From assembly GCF_014653945.1 (NCBI RefSeq), contig NZ_BNAU01000005.1, forward strand, positions 310,001 to 374,000: 64,000 nucleotides of DNA, read 5' to 3'. Shown one piece after another: positions 37,114 through 46,323 of this stretch. Position 1 is the stretch's first letter. Every line of letters begins with the position of its first letter. The stretch comes from Amycolatopsis deserti (lineage in GTDB: Bacteria > Actinomycetota > Actinomycetes > Mycobacteriales > Pseudonocardiaceae). The position numbers were made by a program, and so were the translations under genes. The notes under the pieces are model-generated. The model did not search any database. It was not told where the DNA came from and saw nothing but the letters and a program-made list of their open reading frames with translations.

Positions 37114-37742
37114 CCAGGTGGCTCCCGCTCGGCGGCGCGTTCTTCGTCCTGTTCCTGGGGCTGGGCGTGGCCGTTTCCCGGCCGCCGTTCGCCGTCGACC
37201 TGGCCGTGGCGGGCCTGGTGCAGGGCTGGTGGCGGGGCACCCCGGGGCGGGTGGCGCAGATCGTCAGCGACGCGTTCGGGCCGGTCGTGCCCGCGACGTT
37301 CGCGATCGCGCTGGCCGTCGGGATCCTGGTGTGCTGGCGCCGGGGCCTGCGCTTCCAGGCCGGCGTCTCGCTGCGCGTGCTGGCGGTGCTCGCCACGACC
37401 CGGCTGGTGAGCGTGGTGTTCAAGCCGCTGTTCGACCGTGACCGGCCGCGCGCGTACCCGGAGTTCAGCTACCCCAGCGGGCACGTGGTGTCGATCTCCA
37501 GCACCGGTCTCGCGGCGACGCTGCTGTGCCTGTGGCTGGCGCCCCGGGCCACCAAGTGGGTCGTGACGTTCTTCTCGATCGCCACCGTGCTGTGCGCGGC
37601 GAGCCGGGTGGTGCTCGGGGTGCACTGGGTCAGCGACACCGTCGGAGCTGTTCTCGGCGTGCTCGGCGTGGGTTTTCTCACGGGGTGGGCGGTGCGGTTG
37701 CTACCGCCACAGCCCGTGCCGTCGCGGACGACGTCGGCGTAA
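37110..37742 (+). CDS. PAP2-family membrane phosphatase
   Basis: A 210-residue integral membrane phosphatase of the PAP2 superfamily. The TTG start overlaps the epimerase stop (TTGA), and no ATG or GTG lies near the first helix in this frame. Six helices are likely. The three catalytic motifs are present on the outer face: [15 protein letters not shown] and [12 protein letters not shown], with the nucleophilic His in the last. Substrates may be undecaprenyl pyrophosphate, phosphatidic acid or a PIM/phosphoinositide intermediate; sequence does not decide. Translational coupling to the epimerase suggests shared expression. Confidence 0.88.
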   Translation: MTRWLPLGGAFFVLFLGLGVAVSRPPFAVDLAVAGLVQGWWRGTPGRVAQIVSDAFGPVVPATFAIALAVGILVCWRRGLRFQAGVSLRVLAVLATTRLVSVVFKPLFDRDRPRAYPEFSYPSGHVVSISSTGLAATLLCLWLAPRATKWVVTFFSIATVLCAASRVVLGVHWVSDTVGAVLGVLGVGFLTGWAVRLLPPQPVPSRTTSA

Positions 37743-37752
37743 CCTGCCAGAC

Positions 37753-38496
37753 GTGAGTCCAAAGTCCTGCCGCGCCACCAGCACCCCCGTCACCGTCAAG
37801 ACCGTCGGCACCATCGACTACCTGCAAGCCTGGGAGCTGCAGCGGGAGCTGGTGAACGCGCGGGCGGACTGCGCGGAGGCGCCGGACACGCTCCTGCTGC
37901 TGGAGCACCCGTCGGTCTACACCGCGGGCAAGCGCACGGAGGAGTCCGACCGGCCCACCGACGGCACGCCGGTGATCGACGTCGACCGCGGCGGCAAGAT
38001 CACCTGGCACGGGCCCGGACAGCTGGTCGGGTACCCGATCGTGAAGCTGGGCGACCCGATCGACGTCGTGCACTACGTGCGGCGCCTGGAGGAGGCGCTG
38101 ATCCGCGTGTGCGACCAGTTCGGTGTCTACACCGGACGGGTCGAGGGCCGCAGCGGCGTGTGGGTGCCCGCCGACGAGCGCGGGCCGGAGCGCAAGATCG
38201 CGGCCATCGGCATCCGCGTGCAGCGCGGCGTGACCATGCACGGCTTCGAGCTGAACTGCAACGCCGACCTGACCGCGTTCGACAAGATCGTGCCGTGCGG
38301 GATCCGGGACGCCGGGGTCACGTCGCTGTCGTTCGAGCTGGAGCGGGACGTCCCGGTCGCCGAGGCGCTCCCCCTGGCCCGCGACGCCGTGCTGGCCGCG
38401 CTGGACGGCGAGCTGGCGGTGTCGGACGACCGGTGGCTGCGCCGCGAGGAGACCGCGCCCACGGCGCCGGGCGTGACGTTCGCCCTCCGGCCCTGA
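37753..38496 (+). CDS. lipB: Octanoyl-[acyl carrier protein]:protein octanoyltransferase
   Basis: A 247-residue enzyme that moves octanoate from ACP to the lipoyl lysine of E2 and GcvH, the first step of lipoate synthesis. The Cys/Lys catalytic pair is Lys148 in [10 protein letters not shown] and Cys182 in KIVPCGI. Other marks are [28 protein letters not shown] and the RSGVWV motif. GTG start 10 bases after the PAP2 stop. Its partner lipA lies 3.3 kb downstream, separated here by four unrelated genes, whereas I remember lipB and lipA as neighbours in M. tuberculosis. Confidence 0.96.
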   Translation: MSPKSCRATSTPVTVKTVGTIDYLQAWELQRELVNARADCAEAPDTLLLLEHPSVYTAGKRTEESDRPTDGTPVIDVDRGGKITWHGPGQLVGYPIVKLGDPIDVVHYVRRLEEALIRVCDQFGVYTGRVEGRSGVWVPADERGPERKIAAIGIRVQRGVTMHGFELNCNADLTAFDKIVPCGIRDAGVTSLSFELERDVPVAEALPLARDAVLAALDGELAVSDDRWLRREETAPTAPGVTFALRP

Positions 38497-38524
38497 GCCG
38501 CGCCCAGGACCGGAGGAGGCGCGG

Positions 38525-39457
38525 TCACAGCTGCGGGGCGACCTTCGAGGCGATCAGCTCGAGGTGGTCCAGGTCGGACAGGTCCAGCACCTGCAGGTAG
38601 AGCCGGGTGACTCCGGTGGCCTCGCGGTAGCGGCCGATCTTGTCGACCACCTCGTCGACGGTGCCGGCCAGGCCGTTCTGCTTCACCTCGTCGGTTTCGC
38701 GGCCGATCGCGGCGGCACGGCGGGCGAATTCGGCGTCGTCCTTGCCGACAGCCACCACTTGGGCCGCGGAGCGGATGACCGCCTTCGGGTCGCGGCCGAT
38801 CTCGCGGCAGGCGGCGTCCACGCGCTCGAACTGGGCGGCGGCGGTGCCGGCGTCGACGAACGCGGCGTTGAACTCGTCGGCGAAGCGCGCGGCCAGCGCC
38901 GGGGTGCGCTTCTTGCCGGCGCCGCCGATGATCACCGGCGGGCGCGGCGACTGGGCCGGCTTGGGCAGCCCGGGCGCGTCGGCGAGCTGGTAGTGCTTGC
39001 CGTCGAAGGAGAACGTCTCGCCCTCGGGGGTCTCCCACAGGCCGGTGATGATCTCCAGCTGCTCGGCGTAGAGGTCGAAGCGCTCGGCGATCTCCGGCAT
39101 CGGGATGCCGTAGGCCTGGTGCTCGGCGTCGTACCAGCCGGAGCCGAGACCGAAGTCGACCCGGCCGCCGGACATCTGGTCGACCTGCGCCACGGAGATC
39201 GCCAGCACCGACGGGTGCCGGAACGTCGCGGCGGTGACCAGCGTGCCCAGCCGGATGCGGGAGGTCTCGCGGGCCAGCGCGCCGAGGGTCACCCAGGCGT
39301 CGGTCGGGCCGGGCAGCCCGGAGGCCGAGCCCATCTTCAGGAAGTGGTCGGAACGGAAGAAGGCGTCGAAGCCGTTGTCCTCGGTCGCCTTGGCGACGCG
39401 GAGGAGGTCGTCGTAGCTCGCGCCCTGCTGGGGCTCAGTGAAAATCCGAAGGTCCAC
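38525..39457 (-). CDS. LLM-class F420-dependent oxidoreductase
   Basis: A 310-residue luciferase-like (beta/alpha)8 flavin/F420 oxidoreductase. Marks: FRSDHFLKMGSASGLPGPTDAW near the cofactor site, SGGRVDFGLGSGWYDAEHQAYGIP (the typical G-x-G-W-x2-x-E pattern), RPPVIIGGAGKKRTPALAARFADEFN. The pattern fits the F420 subgroup common in actinomycetes rather than FMN luciferases. Substrate unknown. It is on the minus strand downstream of the TetR gene with 17 bases between them, so both are probably one transcript controlled by the TetR operators. It is part of the insertion between lipB and lipA. Confidence 0.92.
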   Translation of the reverse strand: MDLRIFTEPQQGASYDDLLRVAKATEDNGFDAFFRSDHFLKMGSASGLPGPTDAWVTLGALARETSRIRLGTLVTAATFRHPSVLAISVAQVDQMSGGRVDFGLGSGWYDAEHQAYGIPMPEIAERFDLYAEQLEIITGLWETPEGETFSFDGKHYQLADAPGLPKPAQSPRPPVIIGGAGKKRTPALAARFADEFNAAFVDAGTAAAQFERVDAACREIGRDPKAVIRSAAQVVAVGKDDAEFARRAAAIGRETDEVKQNGLAGTVDEVVDKIGRYREATGVTRLYLQVLDLSDLDHLELIASKVAPQL

Positions 39458-39474
39458 GAGCCCACCATATCGAT

Positions 39475-40065
39475 TCAGGTGCGCCGGACGCGGTGCAGCA
39501 GCTGCACGATCACGCTCTCGATCTGGGCGCCGACCTTCTTCGGGTCCGGTGAGCTCGCGATCTCGGTCGCCGCGCTGTGCAGGGCGCCGAACAGCAGCCG
39601 CGCGGTGATCTCGACCGGGACCTCGTCCACCTCGCCCGCCTCGATCAGGTCCTCCAGGCTCGAGCGGATCAGCCCGAAGCTCGCCCTGTCCTCGGCCTCC
39701 CGCCAGCGCTCCCAGCCCATCACCACCGGCGCCTCGTGGATCGCGATGCGCTGGTAGGCCGGGTCGAGGCAGCTGGAGATGAACTCACGCAGCCCGGCCA
39801 GCGCCCGTTCCCACGGCGTGCCGCTGCCGCCCATGATCTCTTCCAGGCGGCCGAAGACCCGGCTCTCGACCTTCTCGAACGCTGCTTCGAAGAGCGCCTG
39901 CTTTCCACTGAAATGGTGGTACAGGGCACCTTTGGTGACGCGGGCGCGCTTGGCGACCTCATCGAGCGAAGTGCTCGCGTAACCCCGTTTGGTGAACAGC
40001 TCCACCGCGCTGTTCACCAGGGCCGACCGCGTGGACTCCGAATAGTCGAGACGCCTGGACCGCAT
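39475..40065 (-). CDS. TetR-family transcriptional regulator
   Basis: A 196-residue regulator. The N-terminal helix-turn-helix is typical: RSALVNSAVELFTKRGYAST, then SLDEVAKRARVTKGALYHHF and SGKQALFEAAFEKVE. The C-terminal ligand domain is variable. The ATG at 40065 gives MRSRRLDYSES; nearby GTG codons are alternatives. Two perfect CATACC-N3-GGTATG palindromes lie 39 and 70 bases upstream, between this gene and the divergent gene at 40194, so it very likely represses both itself and its neighbours. The LLM oxidoreductase directly downstream may be a target that modifies or removes the ligand. Confidence 0.93.
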   Translation of the reverse strand: MRSRRLDYSESTRSALVNSAVELFTKRGYASTSLDEVAKRARVTKGALYHHFSGKQALFEAAFEKVESRVFGRLEEIMGGSGTPWERALAGLREFISSCLDPAYQRIAIHEAPVVMGWERWREAEDRASFGLIRSSLEDLIEAGEVDEVPVEITARLLFGALHSAATEIASSPDPKKVGAQIESVIVQLLHRVRRT

Positions 40066-40103
40066 TGTCACCACGCTCACAAGCTTACGCCGGTTTCCGT
40101 TTC

Positions 40104-40118
40104 CATACCCGTGGTATG
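40104..40118. promoter_or_regulatory. TetR operator 1
   Basis: Perfect palindrome catacc-cgt-ggtatg. It lies between the divergent TetR gene and the gene at 40194. Its sequence arms are identical to those of operator 2. Confidence 0.85.
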
Positions 40119-40134
40119 TTCGCGGTGTCGGCAC

Positions 40135-40149
40135 CATACCGACGGTATG
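40135..40149. promoter_or_regulatory. TetR operator 2
   Basis: Perfect palindrome catacc-gac-ggtatg, with its centre 31 bp (about three helical turns) from operator 1. A further half-like sequence agtatgg follows at about 40162. Confidence 0.85.
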
Positions 40150-40193
40150 CTTCAAACCCAGAGTATGGCCGGGGTCACAAGAGTGGAGGACCC

Positions 40194-40700
40194 ATGAGCT
40201 GGAACGACTTCTACCGACGGCGCGACATCCTGGACGCCGTCCTGACCGCGGCGGCCCGCGACCCGCAGGGCCGGCTGCCCTTCGACGAGATCCCCGGAGC
40301 CGCGGAAGCCTTCGGCACGCGCGAGAACCTCGTGGCCGCGCTGCACTACCGGTGGACCCAGCTGCTCAGCGGCCACCTGCGCGCCCAGACCGAGGGCATG
40401 GGCGAGCACGACGACCACGTGGACGCGGTCAAGCGGGCGTTCACCGCGGCCGTGCGACGCGACCGCACCCTCTACGAGGTGGTCGCCGCCCACCGCGACT
40501 CCTACCCCGCGCTGAAGACCGCGCACCGCGCCGAGCAGGCGATGCTCGCCGTCGCCGCCGGGCTCGCGGAGCCGGACGAGCCGGTGGACGAGGTCGCCAA
40601 GGTCGGCGCCGCCTTCGAGGCACTGCTGACCGAAGGCCCCGGCCTGCGCCCCGCGCGGCCGTTCAACCGCCTGCTGCGGATGCTGGCCCCGAGCGCTTGA
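40194..40700 (+). CDS. TetR-like conserved protein controlled by the divergent regulator
   Basis: A 168-residue helical protein starting MSWNDFYRRRDILDAVL after a GGAGGA site. The sequence reads like a regulator core without a clear helix-turn-helix: LPFDEIPGAAEAFGTRENLVAALHYRW at the front and long helices behind (HVDAVKRAFTAAVRRDRTLYEVV). I recall related proteins of this length in streptomycetes, without assigned function. Its position right after the two palindromes implies control by the divergent TetR protein. It may itself be a TetR-superfamily member in which the DNA-binding half has changed. Confidence 0.75.
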   Translation: MSWNDFYRRRDILDAVLTAAARDPQGRLPFDEIPGAAEAFGTRENLVAALHYRWTQLLSGHLRAQTEGMGEHDDHVDAVKRAFTAAVRRDRTLYEVVAAHRDSYPALKTAHRAEQAMLAVAAGLAEPDEPVDEVAKVGAAFEALLTEGPGLRPARPFNRLLRMLAPSA

Positions 40701-40774
40701 TCCTCTTTAGGGCCCGCCCGTCTCCCACCGCCGCCCTCAACGGTGACGCTTCGCGTCGCTCTACTATCTCGGGC

Positions 40775-41719
40775 ATGAAAACCTGGACCGAGGCCGACAT
40801 CCCCGACCAGACGGGTCGCACGGTTCTCGTCACCGGCGCGAACTCCGGCCTCGGTCTGCAGACCTCGCTGGTGCTCGCCGCCAAGGGCGCGCGCGTGCTG
40901 ATCGCCTGCCGCAACCCGGAACGCGGCGAGCAGGCCCTGCGCACCGTGTCCGCGGGCGCGGCGGTCACCCCCGAACTGATCTCCCTGGACCTCGCCGACC
41001 TCGCCTCGGTGCGCGCGGCCGCGCAGCGCGCCGAAGAGATCACGGGCGGCCGGCTCGACGTCCTGATCAACAACGCCGGCCTGATGGCCGCCCCCAAGGG
41101 CCGCACCAAGGACGGTTTCGAGCTGCAGTTCGGCACCAACCACCTGGGGCACGCGGCGCTGACCTGGCTGCTCATGCCCGCCCTCCGGCGCGGCACGGAC
41201 GCGCGCGTGGTGACGCTGTCCAGCCTCGCCGCCACCGGTGGCCGCGTCGACTTCGACGACCCGGGCTTCGAGCACCGGCGCTACAACCCGGCCGCGGCGT
41301 ACGCGCAGTCCAAGATCGCCAACCAGATCTTCGCGCTCGAGCTGGACCGCCGCCTGCGCGCCGCCGGTGACGACGTGATCAGCGTGGCCGCCCACCCCGG
41401 CTACACGGCCACCAGCCTGAACTCGAACATGGCCAACGCGCAGGGCCACCCGGTCGTGCGCAAGGTCGTCGGCGGGGTGACCTTCCTGGGTGACCTGCTC
41501 ATCGCGCAGGGTGTCCGGACGGGCGCGCTGCCGTCCCTGATCGCGGCCACCGCGCCGGACGTCAACGGGGGCGACTACATCGGCCCGCGCCTGTTCCGCG
41601 GCATCCGCGGCAACCCCACGGTGGTGCCGCCGCTGCGCGCCGCGCTGGACCGCGAGACCGGCCGCAAGCTGTGGGATCTGACCGCCAAGCTGACCGGCGT
41701 GACCCCCGACCCAGCGTAG
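40775..41719 (+). CDS. Short-chain dehydrogenase/reductase (retinol dehydrogenase-like)
   Basis: A 314-residue classical SDR with NADP-binding TGANSGLGLQTSLVLAAKG, the NNAG motif in DVLINNAGLMAAPKG, and the active-site Tyr-Lys pair in YAQSKIANQIFALEL; the catalytic Ser is in VTLSSLAATGG. The WTEADIPDQTGRTVLVTG start is that of the actinobacterial group often named protochlorophyllide reductase-like or retinol dehydrogenase-like. ATG 74 bases after the previous stop. The substrate is unknown. It is the last of the four genes placed between lipB and lipA. Confidence 0.93.
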   Translation: MKTWTEADIPDQTGRTVLVTGANSGLGLQTSLVLAAKGARVLIACRNPERGEQALRTVSAGAAVTPELISLDLADLASVRAAAQRAEEITGGRLDVLINNAGLMAAPKGRTKDGFELQFGTNHLGHAALTWLLMPALRRGTDARVVTLSSLAATGGRVDFDDPGFEHRRYNPAAAYAQSKIANQIFALELDRRLRAAGDDVISVAAHPGYTATSLNSNMANAQGHPVVRKVVGGVTFLGDLLIAQGVRTGALPSLIAATAPDVNGGDYIGPRLFRGIRGNPTVVPPLRAALDRETGRKLWDLTAKLTGVTPDPA

Positions 41720-41755
41720 GTCATCCGCCGCTTCCGGAGGCGTACGCTGGGGCGC

Positions 41756-42757
41756 GTGACTGTTGTGCCTGAAGGTCGGAAACTGCTGCGGCTCGAGGTC
41801 CGCAACAGTGAAACCCCGATCGAGAAGAAGCCGTCCTGGATCAAGACCCGCGCGAAGATGGGGCCGGAGTTCACCGAGCTCAAAGGCCTGGTCCGCCGGG
41901 AGGGCCTGCACACGGTCTGCGAAGAGGCGGGCTGTCCCAACATCTACGAGTGCTGGGAGGACCGCGAGGCGACGTTCCTCATCGGCGGCGACCAGTGCAC
42001 CCGCCGCTGCGACTTCTGCCAGATCGACACCGGCAAGCCGGCCGCGCTGGACCGCGAGGAGCCGCGCCGGGTCGCCGAGAGCGTCCAGGCGATGGGCCTG
42101 CGCTACTCGACCGTCACCGGCGTCGCCCGCGACGACCTGGAAGACGGCGGCGCCTGGCTCTACGCCGAGACCGTCCGCCAGATCCACGCGCTCAACCCGG
42201 GCACCGGTGTCGAGCTGCTGATCCCGGACTTCAACGCCGACCCCGCCCAGCTGGCCGAGGTGTTCGGCTCCGCGCCCGAGGTGCTCGCGCACAACGTCGA
42301 GACCGTCCCGCGGATCTTCAAGCGCATCCGCCCCGGCTTCCGCTACGCGCGGTCGCTGGAGGTCATCACCCGCGCCCGCGAGGCCGGGCTGGTCACCAAG
42401 TCGAACCTGATCCTCGGTATGGGGGAAACCCCCGAGGAGGTCGAGCCGGCGATGCGCGACCTGGTGAACGCGGGCTGCGAGATCCTGACGATCACCCAGT
42501 ACCTGCGCCCGTCGGTGCGGCACCACCCGGTGGACCGGTGGGTCAAGCCGGAGGAGTTCGTCGAGCACGCCAAGGTCGCCGAGGGCCTCGGGTTCGCCGG
42601 TGTGATGGCCGGGCCGCTGGTCCGCTCGTCCTACCGCGCCGGACGGCTGTACGCCCAGACCAAGCGTCACCGCGGCGAGGAGCTGCCGGCGAACCTCGCG
42701 CACCTGGCCGAGGCCGGGCCCGCCGCGCAGGAGGCCAGCAGCCTGCTGACCCGCTGA
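41756..42757 (+). CDS. lipA: Lipoyl synthase
   Basis: A 333-residue radical SAM enzyme that inserts two sulfur atoms into the protein-bound octanoyl chain. Auxiliary 4Fe-4S cluster ligands are Cys55, Cys60 and Cys66 ([12 protein letters not shown]); the radical SAM cluster uses Cys81, Cys85 and Cys88 (CTRRCDFC). The C-terminal Ser ligand of the auxiliary cluster is in [14 protein letters not shown] start at 41756. Its target is DlaT, encoded 6 kb upstream. The IscA-like carrier at 24.3 kb could help with the clusters; that is inference. Confidence 0.97.
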   Translation: MTVVPEGRKLLRLEVRNSETPIEKKPSWIKTRAKMGPEFTELKGLVRREGLHTVCEEAGCPNIYECWEDREATFLIGGDQCTRRCDFCQIDTGKPAALDREEPRRVAESVQAMGLRYSTVTGVARDDLEDGGAWLYAETVRQIHALNPGTGVELLIPDFNADPAQLAEVFGSAPEVLAHNVETVPRIFKRIRPGFRYARSLEVITRAREAGLVTKSNLILGMGETPEEVEPAMRDLVNAGCEILTITQYLRPSVRHHPVDRWVKPEEFVEHAKVAEGLGFAGVMAGPLVRSSYRAGRLYAQTKRHRGEELPANLAHLAEAGPAAQEASSLLTR

Positions 42758-42799
42758 AAGTCGGGGGAATTCCCTGACGAAAGTGCGCCGCGAGCCCGA

Positions 42800-42813
42800 T
42801 ACCGTGCACGGTA
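42800..42813. promoter_or_regulatory. Perfect 14-bp palindrome upstream of DedA gene
   Basis: taccgtgcacggta is its own reverse complement and lies 45 bases before the DedA GTG, a fitting place for a dimeric regulator to bind. The regulator is unknown. Confidence 0.5.
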
Positions 42814-42857
42814 GTTTGAAGGGGTCAGCAGGGGCGTAAACGGACAGGGGATCGCAC

Positions 42858-43514
42858 GTGGCGTTGGTAACCGACATCCTGGAATGGCTGCAGGCACTGC
42901 CGCAGCCGGCGTTGGTCGGCGCGACGGGCGCGCTCGTGTTCGCCGAGTGCACGATCGGGCTGGGCTTCATCGCCCCGGGCGAGTCGGGACTGCTGGTCGC
43001 CGCGACCACCGCCAACACCGCGCCGCGGTTCCTGATCCTGTGGGCGGTGGTGGCGGTGTGCGCCACCCTCGGCGACTCGCTCGGGTACGCGATCGGGCGG
43101 AAGTTCGGGCCGCGGCTGCGGGAGACCAAGCTGATCCAGAAGTACGGCACGGACGCCTGGGACAAGGCGACCGACGTGCTGCACCGCAGGGGCGCGTGGG
43201 CGGTGTTCTTCGCCCGGTTCCTGCCGGTGATCCGGACGCTGACACCGGCCGCGGCGGGCACCTCCGGCCTGGAGTTCCGGAAGTTCCTGCCGGCGGCCGC
43301 CGCGGGTGCGGTCAGCTGGTCGCTGCTGCACATCAGCCTGGGCGCCGCCATGGGCGAGGCGGCCAAGCGCATCGAGGGCGTGATGAACACCGGCGGCCTG
43401 ATCGTGGTCGGTGTGCTGGTCGCGGTGGCCGTGTTCTTCCTGCTGCGGTGGAAGAAGAAGAAGGCGATGGGCAAGCTCGAGGAGCGCCCCACGGAGCCCA
43501 GCAAGGCGGAGTGA
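42858..43514 (+). CDS. DedA/VTT-domain membrane protein
   Basis: A 218-residue DedA-family membrane protein, now viewed as lipid scramblase or flippase-like (undecaprenyl phosphate or phosphatidylethanolamine recycling in studied members). Marks: an early acidic residue in FAECTIGLGFIAPGESGL, GDSLGYAIGRKFG, and the conserved FARFLPVIRTLTPAAAGTSGL with its essential Arg residues in RFLPVIRT. Several hydrophobic helices and a Lys-rich cytoplasmic tail (RWKKKKAMGKLEERP) follow. GTG start. Substrate is not determined. It is convergent with cutC and separated from it by one base. Confidence 0.92.
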   Translation: MALVTDILEWLQALPQPALVGATGALVFAECTIGLGFIAPGESGLLVAATTANTAPRFLILWAVVAVCATLGDSLGYAIGRKFGPRLRETKLIQKYGTDAWDKATDVLHRRGAWAVFFARFLPVIRTLTPAAAGTSGLEFRKFLPAAAAGAVSWSLLHISLGAAMGEAAKRIEGVMNTGGLIVVGVLVAVAVFFLLRWKKKKAMGKLEERPTEPSKAE

Positions 43515-43515
43515 G

Positions 43516-44223
43516 TCACCGCGCGGCGGCGATCAGCTCCTTCGCCGCCTCGACGTCGAGGGTGGCGTGCACGCCGAAGTCGACGGCCGTCGCCGGGGTC
43601 TGTTCGGCCGGGCGGCGCGGCGCGGCGTGCACGTGCCGGACCCCGGTCGCGTCGAGCACCTGACGGACGTTGTGCGGCCGGATCCCGCCACACGCCATCA
43701 CCGCCAGCCGGTCACCCGCGGCCGCGGTCATCCGCGCCAGCACCGGCGCACCCTCCACCGCGGTCGGAGCCTGGCCGGAGCTGAGCACCCGCCGCACACC
43801 CAGCTCCGCCAGCACCTCCAGCGCCGCGAACGGGTCCGCGCACACGTCGATCGCCCGGTGGAACGTCACCTCCCGGCCGCCCGCGGCGGCTACCAGCTCT
43901 CCCACCACGACCCGGTCGACCCCGCCGGCCGCGGTCAGCGCCCCGACCACCACGCCCGCCGCCCCGGCCGCGACCGCGTGCCGGACGTCGGCGAGCATCG
44001 CGTCCACCTCGGCCGGCGCGTAGCGGAACCCGCCGTCGCGCGGGCGGATCAGCGCGTGCACCCCGGCCCGCGCGCAGCGCGCCAGTGTGGCCGCGAGCAG
44101 CCCCGGCCCGGGCGTCAGCCCACCGAGCGCCCCGGCGGCGCACAGCTCGACGCGGTCGGCGCCGAGCCGGTCCGCGGCGATCGCACCGTCCACAGTGTCC
44201 GTGCTCAGCTCGACGAACGCCAT
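43516..44223 (-). CDS. cutC: CutC-family protein
   Basis: A 235-residue TIM-barrel protein of the CutC family. It starts MAFVELSTDTVDGAIAADRL and has RVELCAAGALGGLTPGPGLL, HALIRPRDGGFRYAP, VTFHRAIDV and LSSGQAPTAVEG, all typical family segments. CutC was named for copper tolerance in E. coli, but a direct copper role is disputed, and the reaction is unknown. The ATG at 44223 starts the first barrel strand. It lies 19 bases downstream of the acyl-CoA dehydrogenase on the same strand and may be its co-transcribed partner. Confidence 0.9.
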   Translation of the reverse strand: MAFVELSTDTVDGAIAADRLGADRVELCAAGALGGLTPGPGLLAATLARCARAGVHALIRPRDGGFRYAPAEVDAMLADVRHAVAAGAAGVVVGALTAAGGVDRVVVGELVAAAGGREVTFHRAIDVCADPFAALEVLAELGVRRVLSSGQAPTAVEGAPVLARMTAAAGDRLAVMACGGIRPHNVRQVLDATGVRHVHAAPRRPAEQTPATAVDFGVHATLDVEAAKELIAAAR

Positions 44224-44242
44224 CGCCGAGTAGTACCACGGC

Positions 44243-46168
44243 TCAGCCGGTCGCGTACCGCCGCGCGACGTTGTCCTCGGTGGACGCTCCCGCCCGCCAG
44301 TCCGCGATCCACGGGCCGGTTCCCTCACTCGGGTCCAGCACGCCCTCCTCGAGCCAGGTGTAGGCGCCGTCCAGGACCCGGTCGGTGAGCCGGCGGTCGG
44401 CGTCGTCGGTGTTGCGCCACAGGCCCTCGAACAACACCTCGATCCGCACCCGCGCCTGGCGGCAGAACACGTCGGCCAGCTCGTAGGCCGCCTCGCCCTC
44501 GCGCACGTCGTCCTCGCGCTGCATCTCCGCCCGCACGCACGCCGCGGACATGGCGAACAGCTCGGCCCCGATGTCGACGATCCGGCCCAGGAAACCCTGC
44601 CGCTTCTCCAGCCCGGCCTGCCAGCGCGCCATGCCGTAGAACGTCGAGCGCGCCAGCTTGCGGGCCGTGCGCTCGATGTAGCGCAGGTGCGGCGCGAGCT
44701 GCCCGAACTCGGCGAACGACGTGGGCACCTGGCCGCGGCCGGTGACCAGCTGCGGCAGCCACTTCGCGTAGAACCCGCTGGCCTTGGCCGCGGCCTTCGC
44801 CTTCGCGGGCAGGTCCGCCTCCAGGTCGGCGAGCGCGCCGGCGGCGGCCAGGTGCGCGTCGACCGCCTCCCGCGCGATGAGCAGGTGCATGATCTCGGTG
44901 GAGCCTTCGAAGATCCGGTTGATCCGCAGGTCGCGCACCAGCTGCTCGACGCCGGCCGCGCGTTCCCCGCGCGCGGCGAGCGACTGGGCGGTCTCGTAGC
45001 CGCGGCCGCCGCGGATCTGCATCAGCTCGTCGGCGATCTTGCAGGACATCTCGCTGGCGTAGAGCTTCGCCAGCGCCGCCTCGATGCGGATGTCGTTGCG
45101 GCCCTCGTCGCTCATGTGCCCGGACAGCTCCTGCACGCTCTCCAGCGCGTACGTGGTCGCGGCGATGAACGAGATCTTGTTCGCCACCGCGGCGTGCCCG
45201 GCGATCGGTTTGCCCCACTGCACGCGCGCCGCGGACCACTCGCGGGCGATCTTGAGGCACCACTTGCCCGCGCCCGCGCACATCGACGGGATCGACAGCC
45301 GCCCGGTGTTCAGCGTCGCCAGCGCGATCTTCAGCCCCTTGCCCTCACCGCCGACGACCGCGTCCGCGGGCACCCGGACCTGGTGGAAGCGGGTGACGCC
45401 GTTCTCGATGCCCCGCAGGCCCATGAACGCGTTGCGCCGCTCGACGGTGATGCCGGGCGAGTCCATCTCGACGATGAACGCGGTGATCCCGCCGCGGTGC
45501 CCCTCGCTGCGCGGCACCCGCGCCATCACGACGACCAGCTCGGCCACGACGCCGTTGGTGGTCCACAGCTTGACGCCGTCGAGCAGGTAGCCGCCGTCCT
45601 CGGTGGGGGTCGCGGTGGTCGCCAGGCGGGCCGGGTCGGAGCCGACGTCGGGCTCGGTGAGCAGGAAGGCGGTGACCGCGCCCTTCGCGCAGCGCGGCAG
45701 GAACTTCGCCTTCTGCTCGGGCGTGCCGGCCAGCTTGAGCGGTTCCGGCACGCCGATCGACTGGTGCGCCGACAGCAGCACACCCAGCGTCGGGTGGACC
45801 GAGCCGAGCAGCGCGAGCGCGCGGTTGTAGGCGACCTGGGAGAGCCCCAGCCCGCCGTACTCCTCGGGAATTTTGATCCCGAAGCAGCCCAGCTCGGCCA
45901 GACCCTTGACGTACTCGTCGGGGATGCGCGACTCCCGTTCGATGACCGTGCCGTCGAGGGTCTCGGCGTACTCGCGCAGGCGGGTGAGGAACTGCTCGGC
46001 CTTCGCCGCGGCGGCCGGTTCGGCACGCGGGTGCGGGTGGACCAGATCCAGCCGGAAGCGGCCGAGGTACAGCTCCTTGGCGAACGACGGCTTGCGCCAG
46101 CCGCTCTCGCGGGCCTCCTCGGCGACCGCGCGGGCTTCCTTCTCCGTCACCTTCGGCTGATCAACCAC
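44243..46168 (-). CDS. Acyl-CoA dehydrogenase, VLCAD-like long form
   Basis: A 641-residue flavoprotein of fatty-acid beta-oxidation, much longer than the usual 380 residues. The N-terminal part carries the standard acyl-CoA dehydrogenase domains: LGCFGIKIPEEYGGLG, FLLTEPDVGSDPA (flavin and substrate contacts) and RISIPSM-like helix region. The catalytic Glu is expected in RINRIFEGSTEIM. About 190 extra C-terminal residues form a helical domain like that of mitochondrial VLCAD/ACAD9 and the actinobacterial long forms. GTG start with CGGAGG. No electron-transfer flavoprotein gene is nearby. Confidence 0.93.
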   Translation of the reverse strand: MVDQPKVTEKEARAVAEEARESGWRKPSFAKELYLGRFRLDLVHPHPRAEPAAAAKAEQFLTRLREYAETLDGTVIERESRIPDEYVKGLAELGCFGIKIPEEYGGLGLSQVAYNRALALLGSVHPTLGVLLSAHQSIGVPEPLKLAGTPEQKAKFLPRCAKGAVTAFLLTEPDVGSDPARLATTATPTEDGGYLLDGVKLWTTNGVVAELVVVMARVPRSEGHRGGITAFIVEMDSPGITVERRNAFMGLRGIENGVTRFHQVRVPADAVVGGEGKGLKIALATLNTGRLSIPSMCAGAGKWCLKIAREWSAARVQWGKPIAGHAAVANKISFIAATTYALESVQELSGHMSDEGRNDIRIEAALAKLYASEMSCKIADELMQIRGGRGYETAQSLAARGERAAGVEQLVRDLRINRIFEGSTEIMHLLIAREAVDAHLAAAGALADLEADLPAKAKAAAKASGFYAKWLPQLVTGRGQVPTSFAEFGQLAPHLRYIERTARKLARSTFYGMARWQAGLEKRQGFLGRIVDIGAELFAMSAACVRAEMQREDDVREGEAAYELADVFCRQARVRIEVLFEGLWRNTDDADRRLTDRVLDGAYTWLEEGVLDPSEGTGPWIADWRAGASTEDNVARRYATG

Positions 46169-46323
46169 CGAACACCTCCGCGCTCCGCCGTCAACGGGTT
46201 TGTGACCAGTGTTACTCGCTGGTAGTGCGGAAGGGAAGCCCCCTGCCCGAGGTGGTGAACGCCACCCGGCCTCCGATGGCGTCTCCCGGGAACGCGGAGC
46301 ACCATGCGGAGGGAGGTGGTCCG

